A stretch of 64,000 nt of DNA from VXYL01 sp963665195 (GCA_963665195.1 OY762070.1:1674001-1738000), one strand, 5' to 3'. Numbered from the stretch's first letter, positions 26,318 through 35,126 are shown. Translations and numbers: made by a program. Notes: generated by a model from the letters alone, not told the origin.

Positions 26318-27229
26318 ATGGAGCGAATGATCATCGACTGCGATCCCGGCCACGACGACGCCATTGCGCTGATCCTTGCCCATCGCCACGCCGACGTGCT
26401 CGGCATCACGACGGTCTCCGGCAACGCGCCGCTGGCCGCCTGCACCGCCAACGCGCTGCTGGTCAAGGCCCTACTCCGCGTGGACACGCCGGTGCATGCC
26501 GGCGCGACGGCGCCGCTGGTCGGAGAACCGGTGCATGCCATGGCCGTGCATGGCGAGTCCGGCCTCGATGGCGTGGAGCGCATCGAGCACGACCTCCGCG
26601 TTGCCAGCAACGACGCCGTGGGCTTCCTCCTCGATGCGGCTGCGCGCGACGTCTGGGTGGTCGCCATCGGCCCGCTGACCAACATCGCGCTCGCCATCGA
26701 CCGCGACCCGACCTGGCCGCAACGCATCGCGGGACTCTCGATCATGGGCGGCAGCACGAGCTTCGGCAACGTGACGCCGACCGCGGAGTTCAACATCTAT
26801 GCGGACCCCGAGGCGGCAGCGCGGGTGTTCGCCAGCGGCGCGAAGATCGTCATGTGCGGGCTGAACCTGACGCACCAACTGCGCACGGACGACGCGGTGA
26901 CGGCCCAGCTTCGCGCCGCGTCCTCCGCCAAGGCGCGCTTCGCGGCGCAGATATTCGATCAGCTGCACCAGCGCATGGAAACGCTGGTCGGACGCCGCGA
27001 CGCGGCGCTGCACGATCCATGCGCGGTGCTGGCCGTGACCCATCCGGGGCTGATCGACTGCCGCGAGCGGCATGTGGACGTGGAATGCGAAGGCCGACTG
27101 ACGCGCGGCATGACGGTGGTGGATCAGCGCACCATGCGGCGGCGCAATGCGCCGAACGCGCGGGTGGCGTACCGCATCGACGCCCCAGCCGCGATGGCAG
27201 CGGTGGTGCAGGCGCTGGAAGCGGCCTAG
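26318..27229 (+). CDS. Nucleoside hydrolase (IunH/RihA family)
   Basis: A 303-residue N-ribosyl hydrolase cleaving nucleosides to base plus ribose. The calcium-binding N-terminal motif IIDCDPGHDDA contains the conserved Asp cluster at residues 7-14. VAIGPLTNIALAI, SIMGGST, EFNIYADPEAA and LHDPCAVL are all family signatures, the last giving the C-terminal metal Asp. GAGGAG lies 7 bases before the ATG. It follows the flavoprotein gene by 11 bases and overlaps the stop of the convergent GOLPH3-like gene by 4 bases. Purine versus pyrimidine preference cannot be told. Confidence 0.92.
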   Translation: MERMIIDCDPGHDDAIALILAHRHADVLGITTVSGNAPLAACTANALLVKALLRVDTPVHAGATAPLVGEPVHAMAVHGESGLDGVERIEHDLRVASNDAVGFLLDAAARDVWVVAIGPLTNIALAIDRDPTWPQRIAGLSIMGGSTSFGNVTPTAEFNIYADPEAAARVFASGAKIVMCGLNLTHQLRTDDAVTAQLRAASSAKARFAAQIFDQLHQRMETLVGRRDAALHDPCAVLAVTHPGLIDCRERHVDVECEGRLTRGMTVVDQRTMRRRNAPNARVAYRIDAPAAMAAVVQALEAA

Positions 27230-27879
27230 TAGGTCTGCGGCTGGGCCAGCATGGCGATGGACAGCTCGATGTCGCGAATGGCCTGCGACATGGCCTGGCC
27301 GATCAGGTCCAGGCGCCGCACCTGCTCGATGCGCGGCGTCACCTGGTCGAGTTCCTTGCGCGACAGCAGGCTGCGGAAGATGCCGCACGCCGCGGCAAGG
27401 CAGATGATGACGATGTCCCGCGGCGCCGGAATCTCATCGCTGAACAGCACCTCCATGATGCGCAGCTTCACTTCCCGCTCGGCCTTGCCGTCGACGATCG
27501 GATAGCGCCGCGAGCGGAACACCCACAGCACGCGATCATCCTTCACCTCGACGATGCCCTGCGCCACCAGCCGCGCCAGAGCGATCTCGCGGATCTCGTC
27601 CGCTTGGCCCGCCGTGCGCTCCACCCAGAAGCGGGCGTCGCGACGCTGCTCCATGGCCGCGATGTCCGCCAGCACCGGGTCCAGGAGCTCCTCGCCGGTG
27701 GGGGTGTCGTCGATCAGCACCAGCGTGTCCGGATCGGTGTCGATGCGGTTTTCCAGCGCCAAGTCCATCAGCACGCCGCCCGCCAGCGCATAGCCCAAGG
27801 ACCAGTCGGGCACGCGCGCGAAGCGGCCGTCCTCGTCGTCAAGCAGCAGCAGCAGCATCTCCTCGGCGAATCTCAGCAC
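27226..27879 (-). CDS. GOLPH3/VPS74 (GPP34) family protein
   Basis: A 217-residue all-helical protein matching the GPP34 family: LRFAEEMLLLLLDDEDGRF at the start, then WSLGYALAGGVLMDLALENRID and TLVLIDDTPTGEELLDPVL. These regions form the core of eukaryotic GOLPH3, which binds phosphatidylinositol-4-phosphate and Golgi enzymes. Bacterial members are uncharacterised. I choose GTG 27877-27879 with GGAG upstream. The C-terminal half (RDIVIICLAAACGIFRSLL) is hydrophobic and could mediate membrane association. It lies 52 bases downstream of the IPP isomerase gene on the same strand. Confidence 0.85.
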   Translation of the reverse strand: MLRFAEEMLLLLLDDEDGRFARVPDWSLGYALAGGVLMDLALENRIDTDPDTLVLIDDTPTGEELLDPVLADIAAMEQRRDARFWVERTAGQADEIREIALARLVAQGIVEVKDDRVLWVFRSRRYPIVDGKAEREVKLRIMEVLFSDEIPAPRDIVIICLAAACGIFRSLLSRKELDQVTPRIEQVRRLDLIGQAMSQAIRDIELSIAMLAQPQTY

Positions 27880-27931
27880 ATCGGACTCCAGCGGGCTTGA
27901 ATCGGTCGCAGTATAGCGCCCGCGCGGTCGC

Positions 27932-28504
27932 TCAGCCGCGGCGCTCGCCGAAGTCCCGGCGCAGCCGCGCCCACTCCAGCTTGAGCCACGGCGTGAAAGC
28001 ATCGGGGCGGTTCTCGATCTCCCGGTCGAGGGCATCCCTGCCGACCCAGCGCCAGTCGGCCACCTCGGTGCGGTTGACCGCCGGGGTGGCCGCCGTGCTG
28101 GCCACGAAGACCGAGCACAGTTCGCGCTCGGATCCCCGATCCCGGAACGCGGCGTGATAGCGGAACTTGAAGACGAACTCCGGACGCAGCGCGAGGCCGA
28201 GCTCCTCCGCCGCCCGCCGCCGCGCCGCGGCCCCCTGCTCCTCGCCCATGCGCGGATGCGAGCAGCAGCCGTTCGACCAGTAGCCCGGCCATAGCCGCTT
28301 GTCCGGGTGGCGCCGCTGCAGGAGCGTTTCCCCCTCGGCGTTGAAGACGAACAGCGAGAACGCCCGATGCAGCACGCCCTCGCCATCGTGGCACGCCGAT
28401 TTGGCGAGCGTGCCGATCTCCCGATCCTCGGCGTCGACGAGGATCAGGAGATCTTCTTCGCTGGAAACCACCGCGTGCTGCGGCGCAAGTGGCGATGCGC
28501 TCAT
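27932..28504 (-). CDS. idi: Isopentenyl-diphosphate delta-isomerase, type 1
   Basis: A 190-residue Nudix-fold enzyme interconverting IPP and DMAPP. It shows LHRAFSLFVFNAEGE, the metal ligands in RRHPDKRLWPGYWSNGCCSHP with Cys81 as catalytic thiol, the Nudix box RRRAAEELGL, and RELCSVF with the catalytic Glu. Length agrees with bacterial type 1 enzymes. The ATG at 28504 is taken over a GTG two codons earlier. It is divergent from the DUF418 gene with 44 bases between and probably cotranscribed with the GOLPH3-like gene. Confidence 0.93.
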   Translation of the reverse strand: MSASPLAPQHAVVSSEEDLLILVDAEDREIGTLAKSACHDGEGVLHRAFSLFVFNAEGETLLQRRHPDKRLWPGYWSNGCCSHPRMGEEQGAAARRRAAEELGLALRPEFVFKFRYHAAFRDRGSERELCSVFVASTAATPAVNRTEVADWRWVGRDALDREIENRPDAFTPWLKLEWARLRRDFGERRG

Positions 28505-28548
28505 GCGCACAAGTGTAGTTGGCCGGGCGACCTTGTTATAGTGGCTCG

Positions 28549-29802
28549 ATGCCTGATGCCGCGCCCACGGCCCCGACCGCGCCTGCCGAACGCATCGAGT
28601 CCATCGACGTCGTGCGGGGCTTCGCGCTGCTCGGCATCCTGCTGCTCAACATCCTCGCCTTCGCGCTGCCGTTTCGCGCCTACATGGACCCGAGCGTGGA
28701 TGGCGCCACCAGCGGCGTGGACTTCGGCATCTACATCGGCGTCGAACTGTTCGCCGAAGGCGTGATGCGGGCGCTCTTCTCCATGCTGTTCGGGGCGGGC
28801 GTCGTGATGTTCGCCACCGGGGACAGGGCCAAGGGCAAGGGCGTGTACTACCGGCGCCAGGGGCTGCTGCTCGCCTTCGGGCTGATCGATGGCTTCATAC
28901 TGCTGTGGACCGGCGACATCCTGGTCACCTACGCGCTTGCCGGCATGGTGCTGTATCTCGCCCGGAACTGGTCCCCGAAGGCGCTGTTCGCCGCCGCAGG
29001 GGTGCTGTTCGCCTACCTGTTCCTGGTCTATGGCGCGATGTTCTTCGCCTTCAGCGAACTCGCCCGCGCCGGCGACGACCCGGCCCTGCTCGCGAAGTAC
29101 GCCCAGCTGAACGCCGCCGTCAATCCGCCGCCGGCGCATCTAGCGCTCGAGGCAATGAAGTTCGAGGGCAGCTACGCCGAGTCGTTCCGCGCCAACGCCC
29201 GCCTGCTCGGCGACATCTACGCCGCCGCCCTGCCCCTGGCGCTCTTCTGGGACGCCGCCGCCTGCATGCTGCTCGGCATGGCGCTGTACAAGACGGGCGT
29301 GCTGCAGGGCCGGCGCAGCGTGTACTTCTATGCCGTGCTGGCCGCCGCCGGCTTCGGCCTCGGCTTCATCGTCAACGCCTGGGAAGTGACCATGAAGGTG
29401 GGCACGGATTTCGCGCCGCAGTGGGTTTCCGGCATATCCGTGGTGACCAACGACCTCGGCCGCACCTCGATGGCGCTCGGCTACGTGGGCATCGTCATGC
29501 TGATCTGCGCCGCGGCTCGCCTCCCGCGCTGCCGCCATGCGCTGGCCGCCACCGGCCGCATGGCGCTCAGCAACTACCTGCTGCAAAGCGTCTTCGGCTT
29601 CCTGCTGTTCCACGACATCGGCTTGGGGCTCTGGAACGAACTGCCGCGCCATCAGATCTACCTCTTGGTGCTGCTCCAATGGGCAGTGCTCATCGCCTTC
29701 AGCGTCTGGTGGCTCGGCCGCTACCGCTTCGGCCCGGCCGAGTGGCTGTGGCGGGTGCTCACCTACGGTCGCCTGCAACCGATCACCCGCGCCGCCGCGT
29801 AG
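28549..29802 (+). CDS. DUF418-family polytopic membrane protein
   Basis: A 417-residue inner-membrane protein with about eight to ten hydrophobic helices. It opens with RIESIDVVRGFALLGILLLNI and shows SMLFGAGVVMF, both hallmarks of DUF418, and ends with the DUF418 domain proper (GRMALSNYLLQSVFGFLLFH and SVWWLGRYRFGPAEWLWRVLTYG). The family (YeiB-like) is related to acyltransferase-3 proteins and is unassigned functionally. TTATAGT lies a few bases before the ATG and could be a -10 element for a nearly leaderless message. Confidence 0.88.
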   Translation: MPDAAPTAPTAPAERIESIDVVRGFALLGILLLNILAFALPFRAYMDPSVDGATSGVDFGIYIGVELFAEGVMRALFSMLFGAGVVMFATGDRAKGKGVYYRRQGLLLAFGLIDGFILLWTGDILVTYALAGMVLYLARNWSPKALFAAAGVLFAYLFLVYGAMFFAFSELARAGDDPALLAKYAQLNAAVNPPPAHLALEAMKFEGSYAESFRANARLLGDIYAAALPLALFWDAAACMLLGMALYKTGVLQGRRSVYFYAVLAAAGFGLGFIVNAWEVTMKVGTDFAPQWVSGISVVTNDLGRTSMALGYVGIVMLICAAARLPRCRHALAATGRMALSNYLLQSVFGFLLFHDIGLGLWNELPRHQIYLLVLLQWAVLIAFSVWWLGRYRFGPAEWLWRVLTYGRLQPITRAAA

Positions 29803-29878
29803 CCGCCCTACTTGCAGGTCGGTGTGTGCACCGTGGCGTCCTGTGCCTCGGTCCAAGCTCATTGGCCAAGACCGCATG

Positions 29879-29887
29879 TGATATAAG
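29879..29887 (+). promoter_or_regulatory. Candidate extended -10 promoter of the AbiEii-like toxin-antitoxin pair
   Basis: TGATATAAG reads as an extended -10 (TG-N-TATAAG) about 85 bases upstream of the small first gene. A TTGGCC lies 14 bases further upstream, too close for a standard -35 but tolerable with an extended -10. The surrounding 29803-29970 holds no open frame. Confidence 0.35.
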
Positions 29888-29970
29888 CGAATCTACCGGC
29901 TCGAGACTTCGCTGGCGGAGGCTATGGGCCCCTCCGCGAGGACAGCGCGGCACCCAAGGTGGATGCGGAC

Positions 29971-30177
29971 ATGGGACCAATCGACACAGCGGACTACCCG
30001 CAGCTCAGGCTCTTGTGCTGGAACGGGCCCAAGACGCCAATGCTCGACCCGGAGGTCGCGTTCGGCAAGTACGAGGCGTACTGGCGCTTCGTCGACCACG
30101 CCACGCTCGAACCGAGAGAGACGGCGCTGATCGAAGCGCTTGCGCGCGAGTTCGGAAACGGGCTCATCAATGCCTGA
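29971..30177 (+). CDS. Small antitoxin candidate paired with AbiEii-like protein
   Basis: A 68-residue acidic/helical protein starting MGPIDTADYPQLRLLCWN, with AAGGTGG a few bases upstream of the ATG. I do not recognise the family. Its last bases overlap the start of the nucleotidyltransferase gene in ATGCCTGA (8 bases), the coupling usual for toxin-antitoxin pairs. Length, position first in the pair and charge suggest an antitoxin or regulatory subunit. Confidence 0.6.
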   Translation: MGPIDTADYPQLRLLCWNGPKTPMLDPEVAFGKYEAYWRFVDHATLEPRETALIEALAREFGNGLINA

Positions 30178-30940
30178 TTGGAAGCGTCCGCGCCACGCCA
30201 AGGTCATGGGCATCCTGCGGATGATGAACCCCGACTTCCTCATGGACGCGCAGTGCTTCTTCGCGGGCGGAACGCGGATCGCCATGGAGCTCGGCGAGTA
30301 CCGCCGATCCGATGACATCGACTTCATGGTGTCCGACATCAACGGCTGGCGAAGCATCCGGTCGCAAGTCACCAACCGATCACTCGGTCCCATCTTCCGC
30401 CAGGAGCCGGAACTCGCCAGAGAGGTGCGCGCCGACCGCTATGGAATCCGCACCTTCCTCATGGTGGAGGGCGAGCCAATCAAGCTGGAGATCATCCACG
30501 AGGGACGGCATGACCTCGGCGGGCAGGTCCTGCCAGGCTGGCCAGTTCCTGTGATGGGCAGGGGGTCGCTGATGGCACAGAAGCTGATGGCAACCGCCGA
30601 CCGCGGGCTCGACAGATGGTTTCATCTCCGGGACGTCATCGACCTGGCGTTCATGGTGGCGTCGTGGGGACGCGAGCCCTTTGAGGAGGGCATCGGAATG
30701 GCCGAGGGCGCCTACGGGAACAGCGTCCGCAGAGGCCTTGCGAACGCGCTGCGGCTGCTGGGCGGAAACCCTGCCTATTGGCGGGAGTGCATGGCTGCCT
30801 TGGATGTAGATGCCGCCGACGATCGCCTCGTCCGGGGGATGTCGACACTGAACGCACTGGCCGAGTGCCCGATGCACCCAAGCCTGCTGCATGGCATCGT
30901 CGCGGGCACGCAAACCACCGCGCCGAATCCCGATAGCTGA
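30170..30940 (+). CDS. AbiEii/AbiGii-type nucleotidyltransferase toxin candidate
   Basis: A 256-residue DNA polymerase-beta-fold nucleotidyltransferase. FAGGTRIAMELGEYRRSDDIDFM contains the GG-S/T loop (G33-G34-T35) and the metal-binding pair D49-x-D51 (motif quoted in part). EPIKLEII provides the third acidic position. These features define the DUF1814/AbiEii group, whose characterised members are type IV toxins that pyrophosphorylate or nucleotidylate tRNA and mediate abortive infection. Slightly smaller than AbiEii of streptococci. The 8-base overlap with the small upstream gene supports a bicistronic module. Confidence 0.78.
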   Translation: MPDWKRPRHAKVMGILRMMNPDFLMDAQCFFAGGTRIAMELGEYRRSDDIDFMVSDINGWRSIRSQVTNRSLGPIFRQEPELAREVRADRYGIRTFLMVEGEPIKLEIIHEGRHDLGGQVLPGWPVPVMGRGSLMAQKLMATADRGLDRWFHLRDVIDLAFMVASWGREPFEEGIGMAEGAYGNSVRRGLANALRLLGGNPAYWRECMAALDVDAADDRLVRGMSTLNALAECPMHPSLLHGIVAGTQTTAPNPDS

Positions 30941-31053
30941 TCGGACCACGGGAGGCACCCTCGATGCCCCACGCATGTCTTTCGGCACCTTGCCACCTGT
31001 GCCAGACTGCGACGTAGCACACCAACTTCCTATCGACGACACGCCAACTGCCT

Positions 31054-31926
31054 ATGGATGAGAAGACTGTCGCCTTGCGCGGCATCGAGATGGCCTATGC
31101 CGAGTGGGGCACGACGGCGAGCGGCCCGACGGTGCTGCTGCTGCACGCCACCGGCTTCCACGGCCGCTGCTGGGACGCCGTAGCCCGCGCGCTCGAAGGC
31201 GAAGCGCATGTGCTTGCCCCGGACATGCGCGGCCACGGCCGCACCACCAAGCGCGGACCGTACGATTGGCGCCAAGCAGGAGAGGACGTGGCCGCGTTCG
31301 TCCAAGAGCTGGAATTGAACGGCGTGGTCGGCGCGGGACACTCGAAAGGCGGCCATGCCCTGGTGCAGGCGGCAGCCGCGCAGCCGCACCGATTCGACAA
31401 GCTGCTGCTGGTGGACCCGGTGATTCTCGACCCCCGCGCGTACGACGGCACCGGCCGAATGCCGACTTTCGCGTCCGCCGAAGATCATCCCGTCGCCAGA
31501 CGCCGCAACCGCTGGGCGAGCCCCGAGGAGATGTTCGAGCGCTTCGCCAATCGGCACCCATTCAGTCTGTGGCAGCCGGACATCCTCATGGACTACTGCC
31601 GATACGGCCTGACCCCCGACGGCGACGGCTACGTGCTGGCCTGCCCGCCGCTGGTTGAAGCCTCCATCTACCAAGGCAGCGCGGGCCGCGACATCATGCA
31701 TTTGGTGTCAGCGCTGCCGCACCCCGTCACCGTGCTGCGGGCCCACCGCCGCGCACCAGACGCCGCGCCGCGCCAATCCATGGATTTCAGCGAATCGCCC
31801 ACTTGGGATGGGCTGGCTGCGGCATTCCCCAACGGCACCGACGTCTATCTGCCGGAACTGACGCACTTCATTCCGATGCAGCGTCCGGACTTGGTGGCGG
31901 CGCATCTTCGAGAGCTGACGGAGTGA
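31054..31926 (+). CDS. Alpha/beta-hydrolase
   Basis: A 290-residue serine hydrolase. VLLLHATGFHGRCWD holds the oxyanion loop, LAPDMRGHGRTTKR the strand-turn typical of the family, and GHSKGG the nucleophile elbow. The C-terminal His lies in LTHFIPMQRPDLV. No signal peptide. Esterase, lactonase or haloperoxidase-like activity is possible; substrate unknown. It stands alone between the AbiEii-like pair and the convergent DUF1902 gene. Confidence 0.88.
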   Translation: MDEKTVALRGIEMAYAEWGTTASGPTVLLLHATGFHGRCWDAVARALEGEAHVLAPDMRGHGRTTKRGPYDWRQAGEDVAAFVQELELNGVVGAGHSKGGHALVQAAAAQPHRFDKLLLVDPVILDPRAYDGTGRMPTFASAEDHPVARRRNRWASPEEMFERFANRHPFSLWQPDILMDYCRYGLTPDGDGYVLACPPLVEASIYQGSAGRDIMHLVSALPHPVTVLRAHRRAPDAAPRQSMDFSESPTWDGLAAAFPNGTDVYLPELTHFIPMQRPDLVAAHLRELTE

Positions 31927-31949
31927 CGGGGCGCGCAGGACAGCCGGAA

Positions 31950-32156
31950 TCAGGTCCCTTGAGGCAGTTGAACCCAATCATCCTGCCGCAAGTGATTCTC
32001 GAAGATCAGGTCCGGCGCCAGCGAACCGACGAGGTCCACGAACTCTTCTAAAGTGTCTGCTTCGATGTGGAGGCCTCTGATGTCGCTCTCCGAGCAAAAT
32101 ACCTGCGCATCTGCGTCCCAGAACGCCTTGGCGAAGTAGCTTCGCTGAGTGCCCAT
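31950..32156 (-). CDS. DUF1902 / HicB-like small protein
   Basis: A 68-residue protein with AFWDADAQVFCSESDIRGLHIEADTLEEF (read in parts), the single ferredoxin-like strand-helix pattern of DUF1902 and HicB antitoxins. Such proteins normally accompany a HicA-type toxin. No HicA-like frame is visible on either side, so it is an orphan or a decayed module. It lies 35 bases after the KorB stop on the same strand and could be read from that operon. Confidence 0.7.
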   Translation of the reverse strand: MGTQRSYFAKAFWDADAQVFCSESDIRGLHIEADTLEEFVDLVGSLAPDLIFENHLRQDDWVQLPQGT

Positions 32157-32191
32157 CCAGCCAACGCGGCAGAACAGCAGTGGCGGGGCAA

Positions 32192-33247
32192 CTACCTAAG
32201 CGAGGCGTTCACCCGTTCCAAAGCCTGGGAGCCGGGACACAGCACCGATTCGTCCAAGCCGTTCAGGGGCGCTTCCGGGGTGCCGAGGATTTCGTGGCAG
32301 TCGCTGGCGTCTGCGTCCACGTATAGGAGGCCGGTGACGACTTCGGCCGCTTCCGCGGCGCGCTGGACATGGGTCAGGGCCTGCACGCGGTCGTGGGGAT
32401 CGTAGTCTTCGGCCAGCTTGCGCAGGCGCAGGGTCGAGCCGTCGGGCATCGTCACGTCGGAGGCGGTGCCGGGTTCGTAGTCGGCGGTGATCTCGGCGCC
32501 GGCGGCCACGAAATCCGCTTCGATCACGTTGCCGGTGTGGCCGCGCACGTAGTCGTAGCTCTTGGTGGAGCCGTTGTGGTTGTTGAAGGCGACGCAGGGC
32601 GAGATCACGTCGATGAAGGCGAAGCCGCGATGCATCAGGCCGGCTTGGATGAGCGGCACGAGCTGGCCCTTGTCGCCGGAAAAGCTGCGGGCGACGAAGG
32701 TAGCGCCGATCTGCAAGGCCATGGAGACCAAGTCGATGGGTTCGTAGAGGTTGGGCACGCCCTTCTTGCTGGTGGAGCCCTTGTCGTTGGTGGCCGAGAA
32801 CTGACCCTTGGTGAGGCCGTAGGTGCCGTTGTTGTCGACGATGTAGAGCATGTTGATGCGGCGCCGGACGATGTGCGCGAACTGGCCGATGCCGATGGAC
32901 GCGCTGTCGCCGTCACCCGAGACGCCGACGCAGAAGAGTTCACGGTTGGCGAGATTGGCCCCGGTGGCGACCGAAGGCATGCGGCCATGCACCGAGTTGA
33001 AGCCGTGCGAGTTGCCGAGGAAGTAGCTCGGCGTCTTCGACGAGCAGCCGATGCCGGACACCTTGGCGAAGCGGTGCGGCGGCAGCGACAGGCTGGCGCA
33101 GGCTTGGACGATGGCGGCGGACACCGAGTCGTGGCCGCAGCCGGCGCACAGCGTGGACACCGAGCCCTCGTAGTCGCGGCGCGTCATGCCGAGATCGTTG
33201 ACCGGCAGCATCGGGTGATGCACGCGGGGTTTGGCGACGAACGTCAT
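32192..33247 (-). CDS. korB: 2-oxoacid:ferredoxin oxidoreductase, beta subunit
   Basis: A 351-residue thiamine-diphosphate subunit. LCAGCGHDSVSAAIVQA provides cysteines for an iron-sulfur cluster, and GCSSKTPSYFLG a further Cys. The TPP/magnesium motif spans GVSGDGDSASIGIGQFAH to NNGTYGLTKGQ. The enzyme decarboxylates a 2-oxoacid, most likely 2-oxoglutarate, to the acyl-CoA while reducing ferredoxin. It is the third gene of a minus-strand operon behind the GltD-like and alpha-subunit genes, 31 bases after the latter. Confidence 0.9.
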   Translation of the reverse strand: MTFVAKPRVHHPMLPVNDLGMTRRDYEGSVSTLCAGCGHDSVSAAIVQACASLSLPPHRFAKVSGIGCSSKTPSYFLGNSHGFNSVHGRMPSVATGANLANRELFCVGVSGDGDSASIGIGQFAHIVRRRINMLYIVDNNGTYGLTKGQFSATNDKGSTSKKGVPNLYEPIDLVSMALQIGATFVARSFSGDKGQLVPLIQAGLMHRGFAFIDVISPCVAFNNHNGSTKSYDYVRGHTGNVIEADFVAAGAEITADYEPGTASDVTMPDGSTLRLRKLAEDYDPHDRVQALTHVQRAAEAAEVVTGLLYVDADASDCHEILGTPEAPLNGLDESVLCPGSQALERVNASLR

Positions 33248-33278
33248 CTAGGCATCTCCTCCACTCGCTCCAAGCGCG

Positions 33279-35126
33279 TCAGCCGCCGCCGGCCGGCTGG
33301 TCGCCGCTCACGGCGCGCAGGCGCGGGAGCTTGCGCTCCTCGAAATAGTCGCTCACCTGCTGGTAGATCGTGTCGGCGGAAATCGAGAAGCCGCCGTAGT
33401 AGAGCACCGACTCGATGCGCGCCGGATCGATGCCGAGGTCGTTCACCAAGAGCGTCTTCATCTGCGCGTCGCGGTTCTGTTCCGCAAGGAAGACGATCTC
33501 GTGGCTGTAGATGAACTCGCGCACGGCGTCGTTGAACGGGAAGGCGCGGATGCGCAGGGTGTCGAGTTCCACCCCGTCTTCGCGCAGGAGGTCCAGCGCC
33601 TCCGGGATCGGTGCCGCGGTGGTGCCGTAGAAGATCATGCCGATGCGCCGGCCGCGGCTCTGGACCTCCGGCCCCGGCACCAGCTTGCGCGCCGTTTCCC
33701 ACTTCACGAGCAGGCGATCCATGTTCTTGGTGTAGGCGTCGGGTGCTTCCGTATAGGCGGCGTACTCGTCGCGCGAAGTGCCTCGCGTGAAGAAAGCGCC
33801 CTTGTCCGGATGCGCACCCGGCAGCGTGCGGTAGCCGACGCCATCGCCGTCCACGTCCAGATAGCGGCCGAAAGTCTCCACCTGCTCCAGAGCATCCGCG
33901 TCGAGCACCTTGCCGCGGTCGTAGCGGCGCGAATCGTCCCACTCGAACGGCTCGGAGAGATTGTCGTTCATGCCGAGCTCGAGATCGGAAAGCGCGATGA
34001 TCGGCGTTTGCAGGCGGTCCGCCAGATCGAGCGCCAAGGCGCCGAACTCGAAGCACTCCTTCGGCGTGGACGGGAACAGCAGCGGATGGCGAGTGTCGCC
34101 GTGCGAGGCATAGGCCGCGGCCAGAAGGTCGCCCTGCTGGGTGCGCGTCGGCATCCCGGTGGAGGGACCGGCGCGCTGGATGTCCCACAGCACGGCGGGG
34201 ATTTCCGCGAAGTAGGCGAGCCCCAGAAACTCCGTCATCAGCGATACGCCGGGGCCGCTCGTCGCGGTGAAGGAGCGCGCCCCGTTCCAGCCAGCGCCGA
34301 TGACGATGCCCATGGCGGCTAGCTCGTCCTCGGCCTGGATGATGGCGAAGTTGCGCTCGCCGTCCGCGCCGACGCGGAGCTGGTTGCAGTATTTCTCGAA
34401 CGCTTCGGCCAGAGACGTCGAAGGCGTGATCGGATACCACGCGCACACCGTTGCGCCGCCGTAGATCGCGCCGAGCGCGGCGGCGGCGTTGCCGTCCACC
34501 ATGATGCGGTCACCCACGGCATCCGAGTAGCGCACCTGAATGGGCAGCGGGCAGTCGAGGTAGTCGAGCGCGTAGTTGCGGCCGATCTCCAGGGCATGGA
34601 TGTTCGGCGCGATGAGATCGTCCTTGCCCTTGTACTGCGCCGAGACCATGCCGGTGATAACGTCGAAGTCGATGCTGATGAGCGCCGACATGGCGCCGAG
34701 ATAGACGATGTTCTTGAACAGCGCCCGATGCTTCGGGTTGGGGAACTCCGGCAGCACGAGCTGCGAGATGGGCACACCCACTAGATTGATGTCCGCCCGG
34801 CGCAGTCGCGGGTCCAACTCCTTCGAGTTGTCGTAGACGAGGAAGCCGCCGGGCTTGAGCGATGCGATGTCCTCGCCGAACGTCTCCGCATTCATCGCCA
34901 CCATGATGTCCACGCCTTCGCGGCGGCCGGTGTAGCCCTTCTCGGAGACGCGCACTTCGAACCAGGTGGGCAGCCCCTCGATGTTCGACGGGAAGATGTT
35001 GCGCGTCGTCACCGGGATGCCCATGCGGAAGAGCGCCTTGGCGAACATGCCGTTGGCCGACGCGGAGCCGGAGCCGTTGACGTTCGCGAAGCGGATGACA
35101 AAGTCGTTGTACGTGGTGTCGGTCAC
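33279..35126 (-). CDS. korA: 2-oxoacid:ferredoxin oxidoreductase, fused gamma-alpha subunit
   Basis: A 615-residue protein. The N-terminal ~190 residues are the gamma domain (FVIRFANVNGSGSASANGMF, MVAMNAETFGEDI). The rest is the alpha domain with VDGNAAAALGAIYGGATVCAWYPITPSTSLAE (in parts), TSGPGVSLMTEFLGLAYFAEIP and QRAGPSTGMPTRTQQGDL, which contact TPP and CoA. The GTG at 35126 is chosen because the family starts here and AGGGAAG lies upstream; earlier in-frame codons read through the preceding gene. Gamma-alpha fusion with a separate beta subunit is the KorAB architecture. No ferredoxin domain is present. Confidence 0.9.
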   Translation of the reverse strand: MTDTTYNDFVIRFANVNGSGSASANGMFAKALFRMGIPVTTRNIFPSNIEGLPTWFEVRVSEKGYTGRREGVDIMVAMNAETFGEDIASLKPGGFLVYDNSKELDPRLRRADINLVGVPISQLVLPEFPNPKHRALFKNIVYLGAMSALISIDFDVITGMVSAQYKGKDDLIAPNIHALEIGRNYALDYLDCPLPIQVRYSDAVGDRIMVDGNAAAALGAIYGGATVCAWYPITPSTSLAEAFEKYCNQLRVGADGERNFAIIQAEDELAAMGIVIGAGWNGARSFTATSGPGVSLMTEFLGLAYFAEIPAVLWDIQRAGPSTGMPTRTQQGDLLAAAYASHGDTRHPLLFPSTPKECFEFGALALDLADRLQTPIIALSDLELGMNDNLSEPFEWDDSRRYDRGKVLDADALEQVETFGRYLDVDGDGVGYRTLPGAHPDKGAFFTRGTSRDEYAAYTEAPDAYTKNMDRLLVKWETARKLVPGPEVQSRGRRIGMIFYGTTAAPIPEALDLLREDGVELDTLRIRAFPFNDAVREFIYSHEIVFLAEQNRDAQMKTLLVNDLGIDPARIESVLYYGGFSISADTIYQQVSDYFEERKLPRLRAVSGDQPAGGG

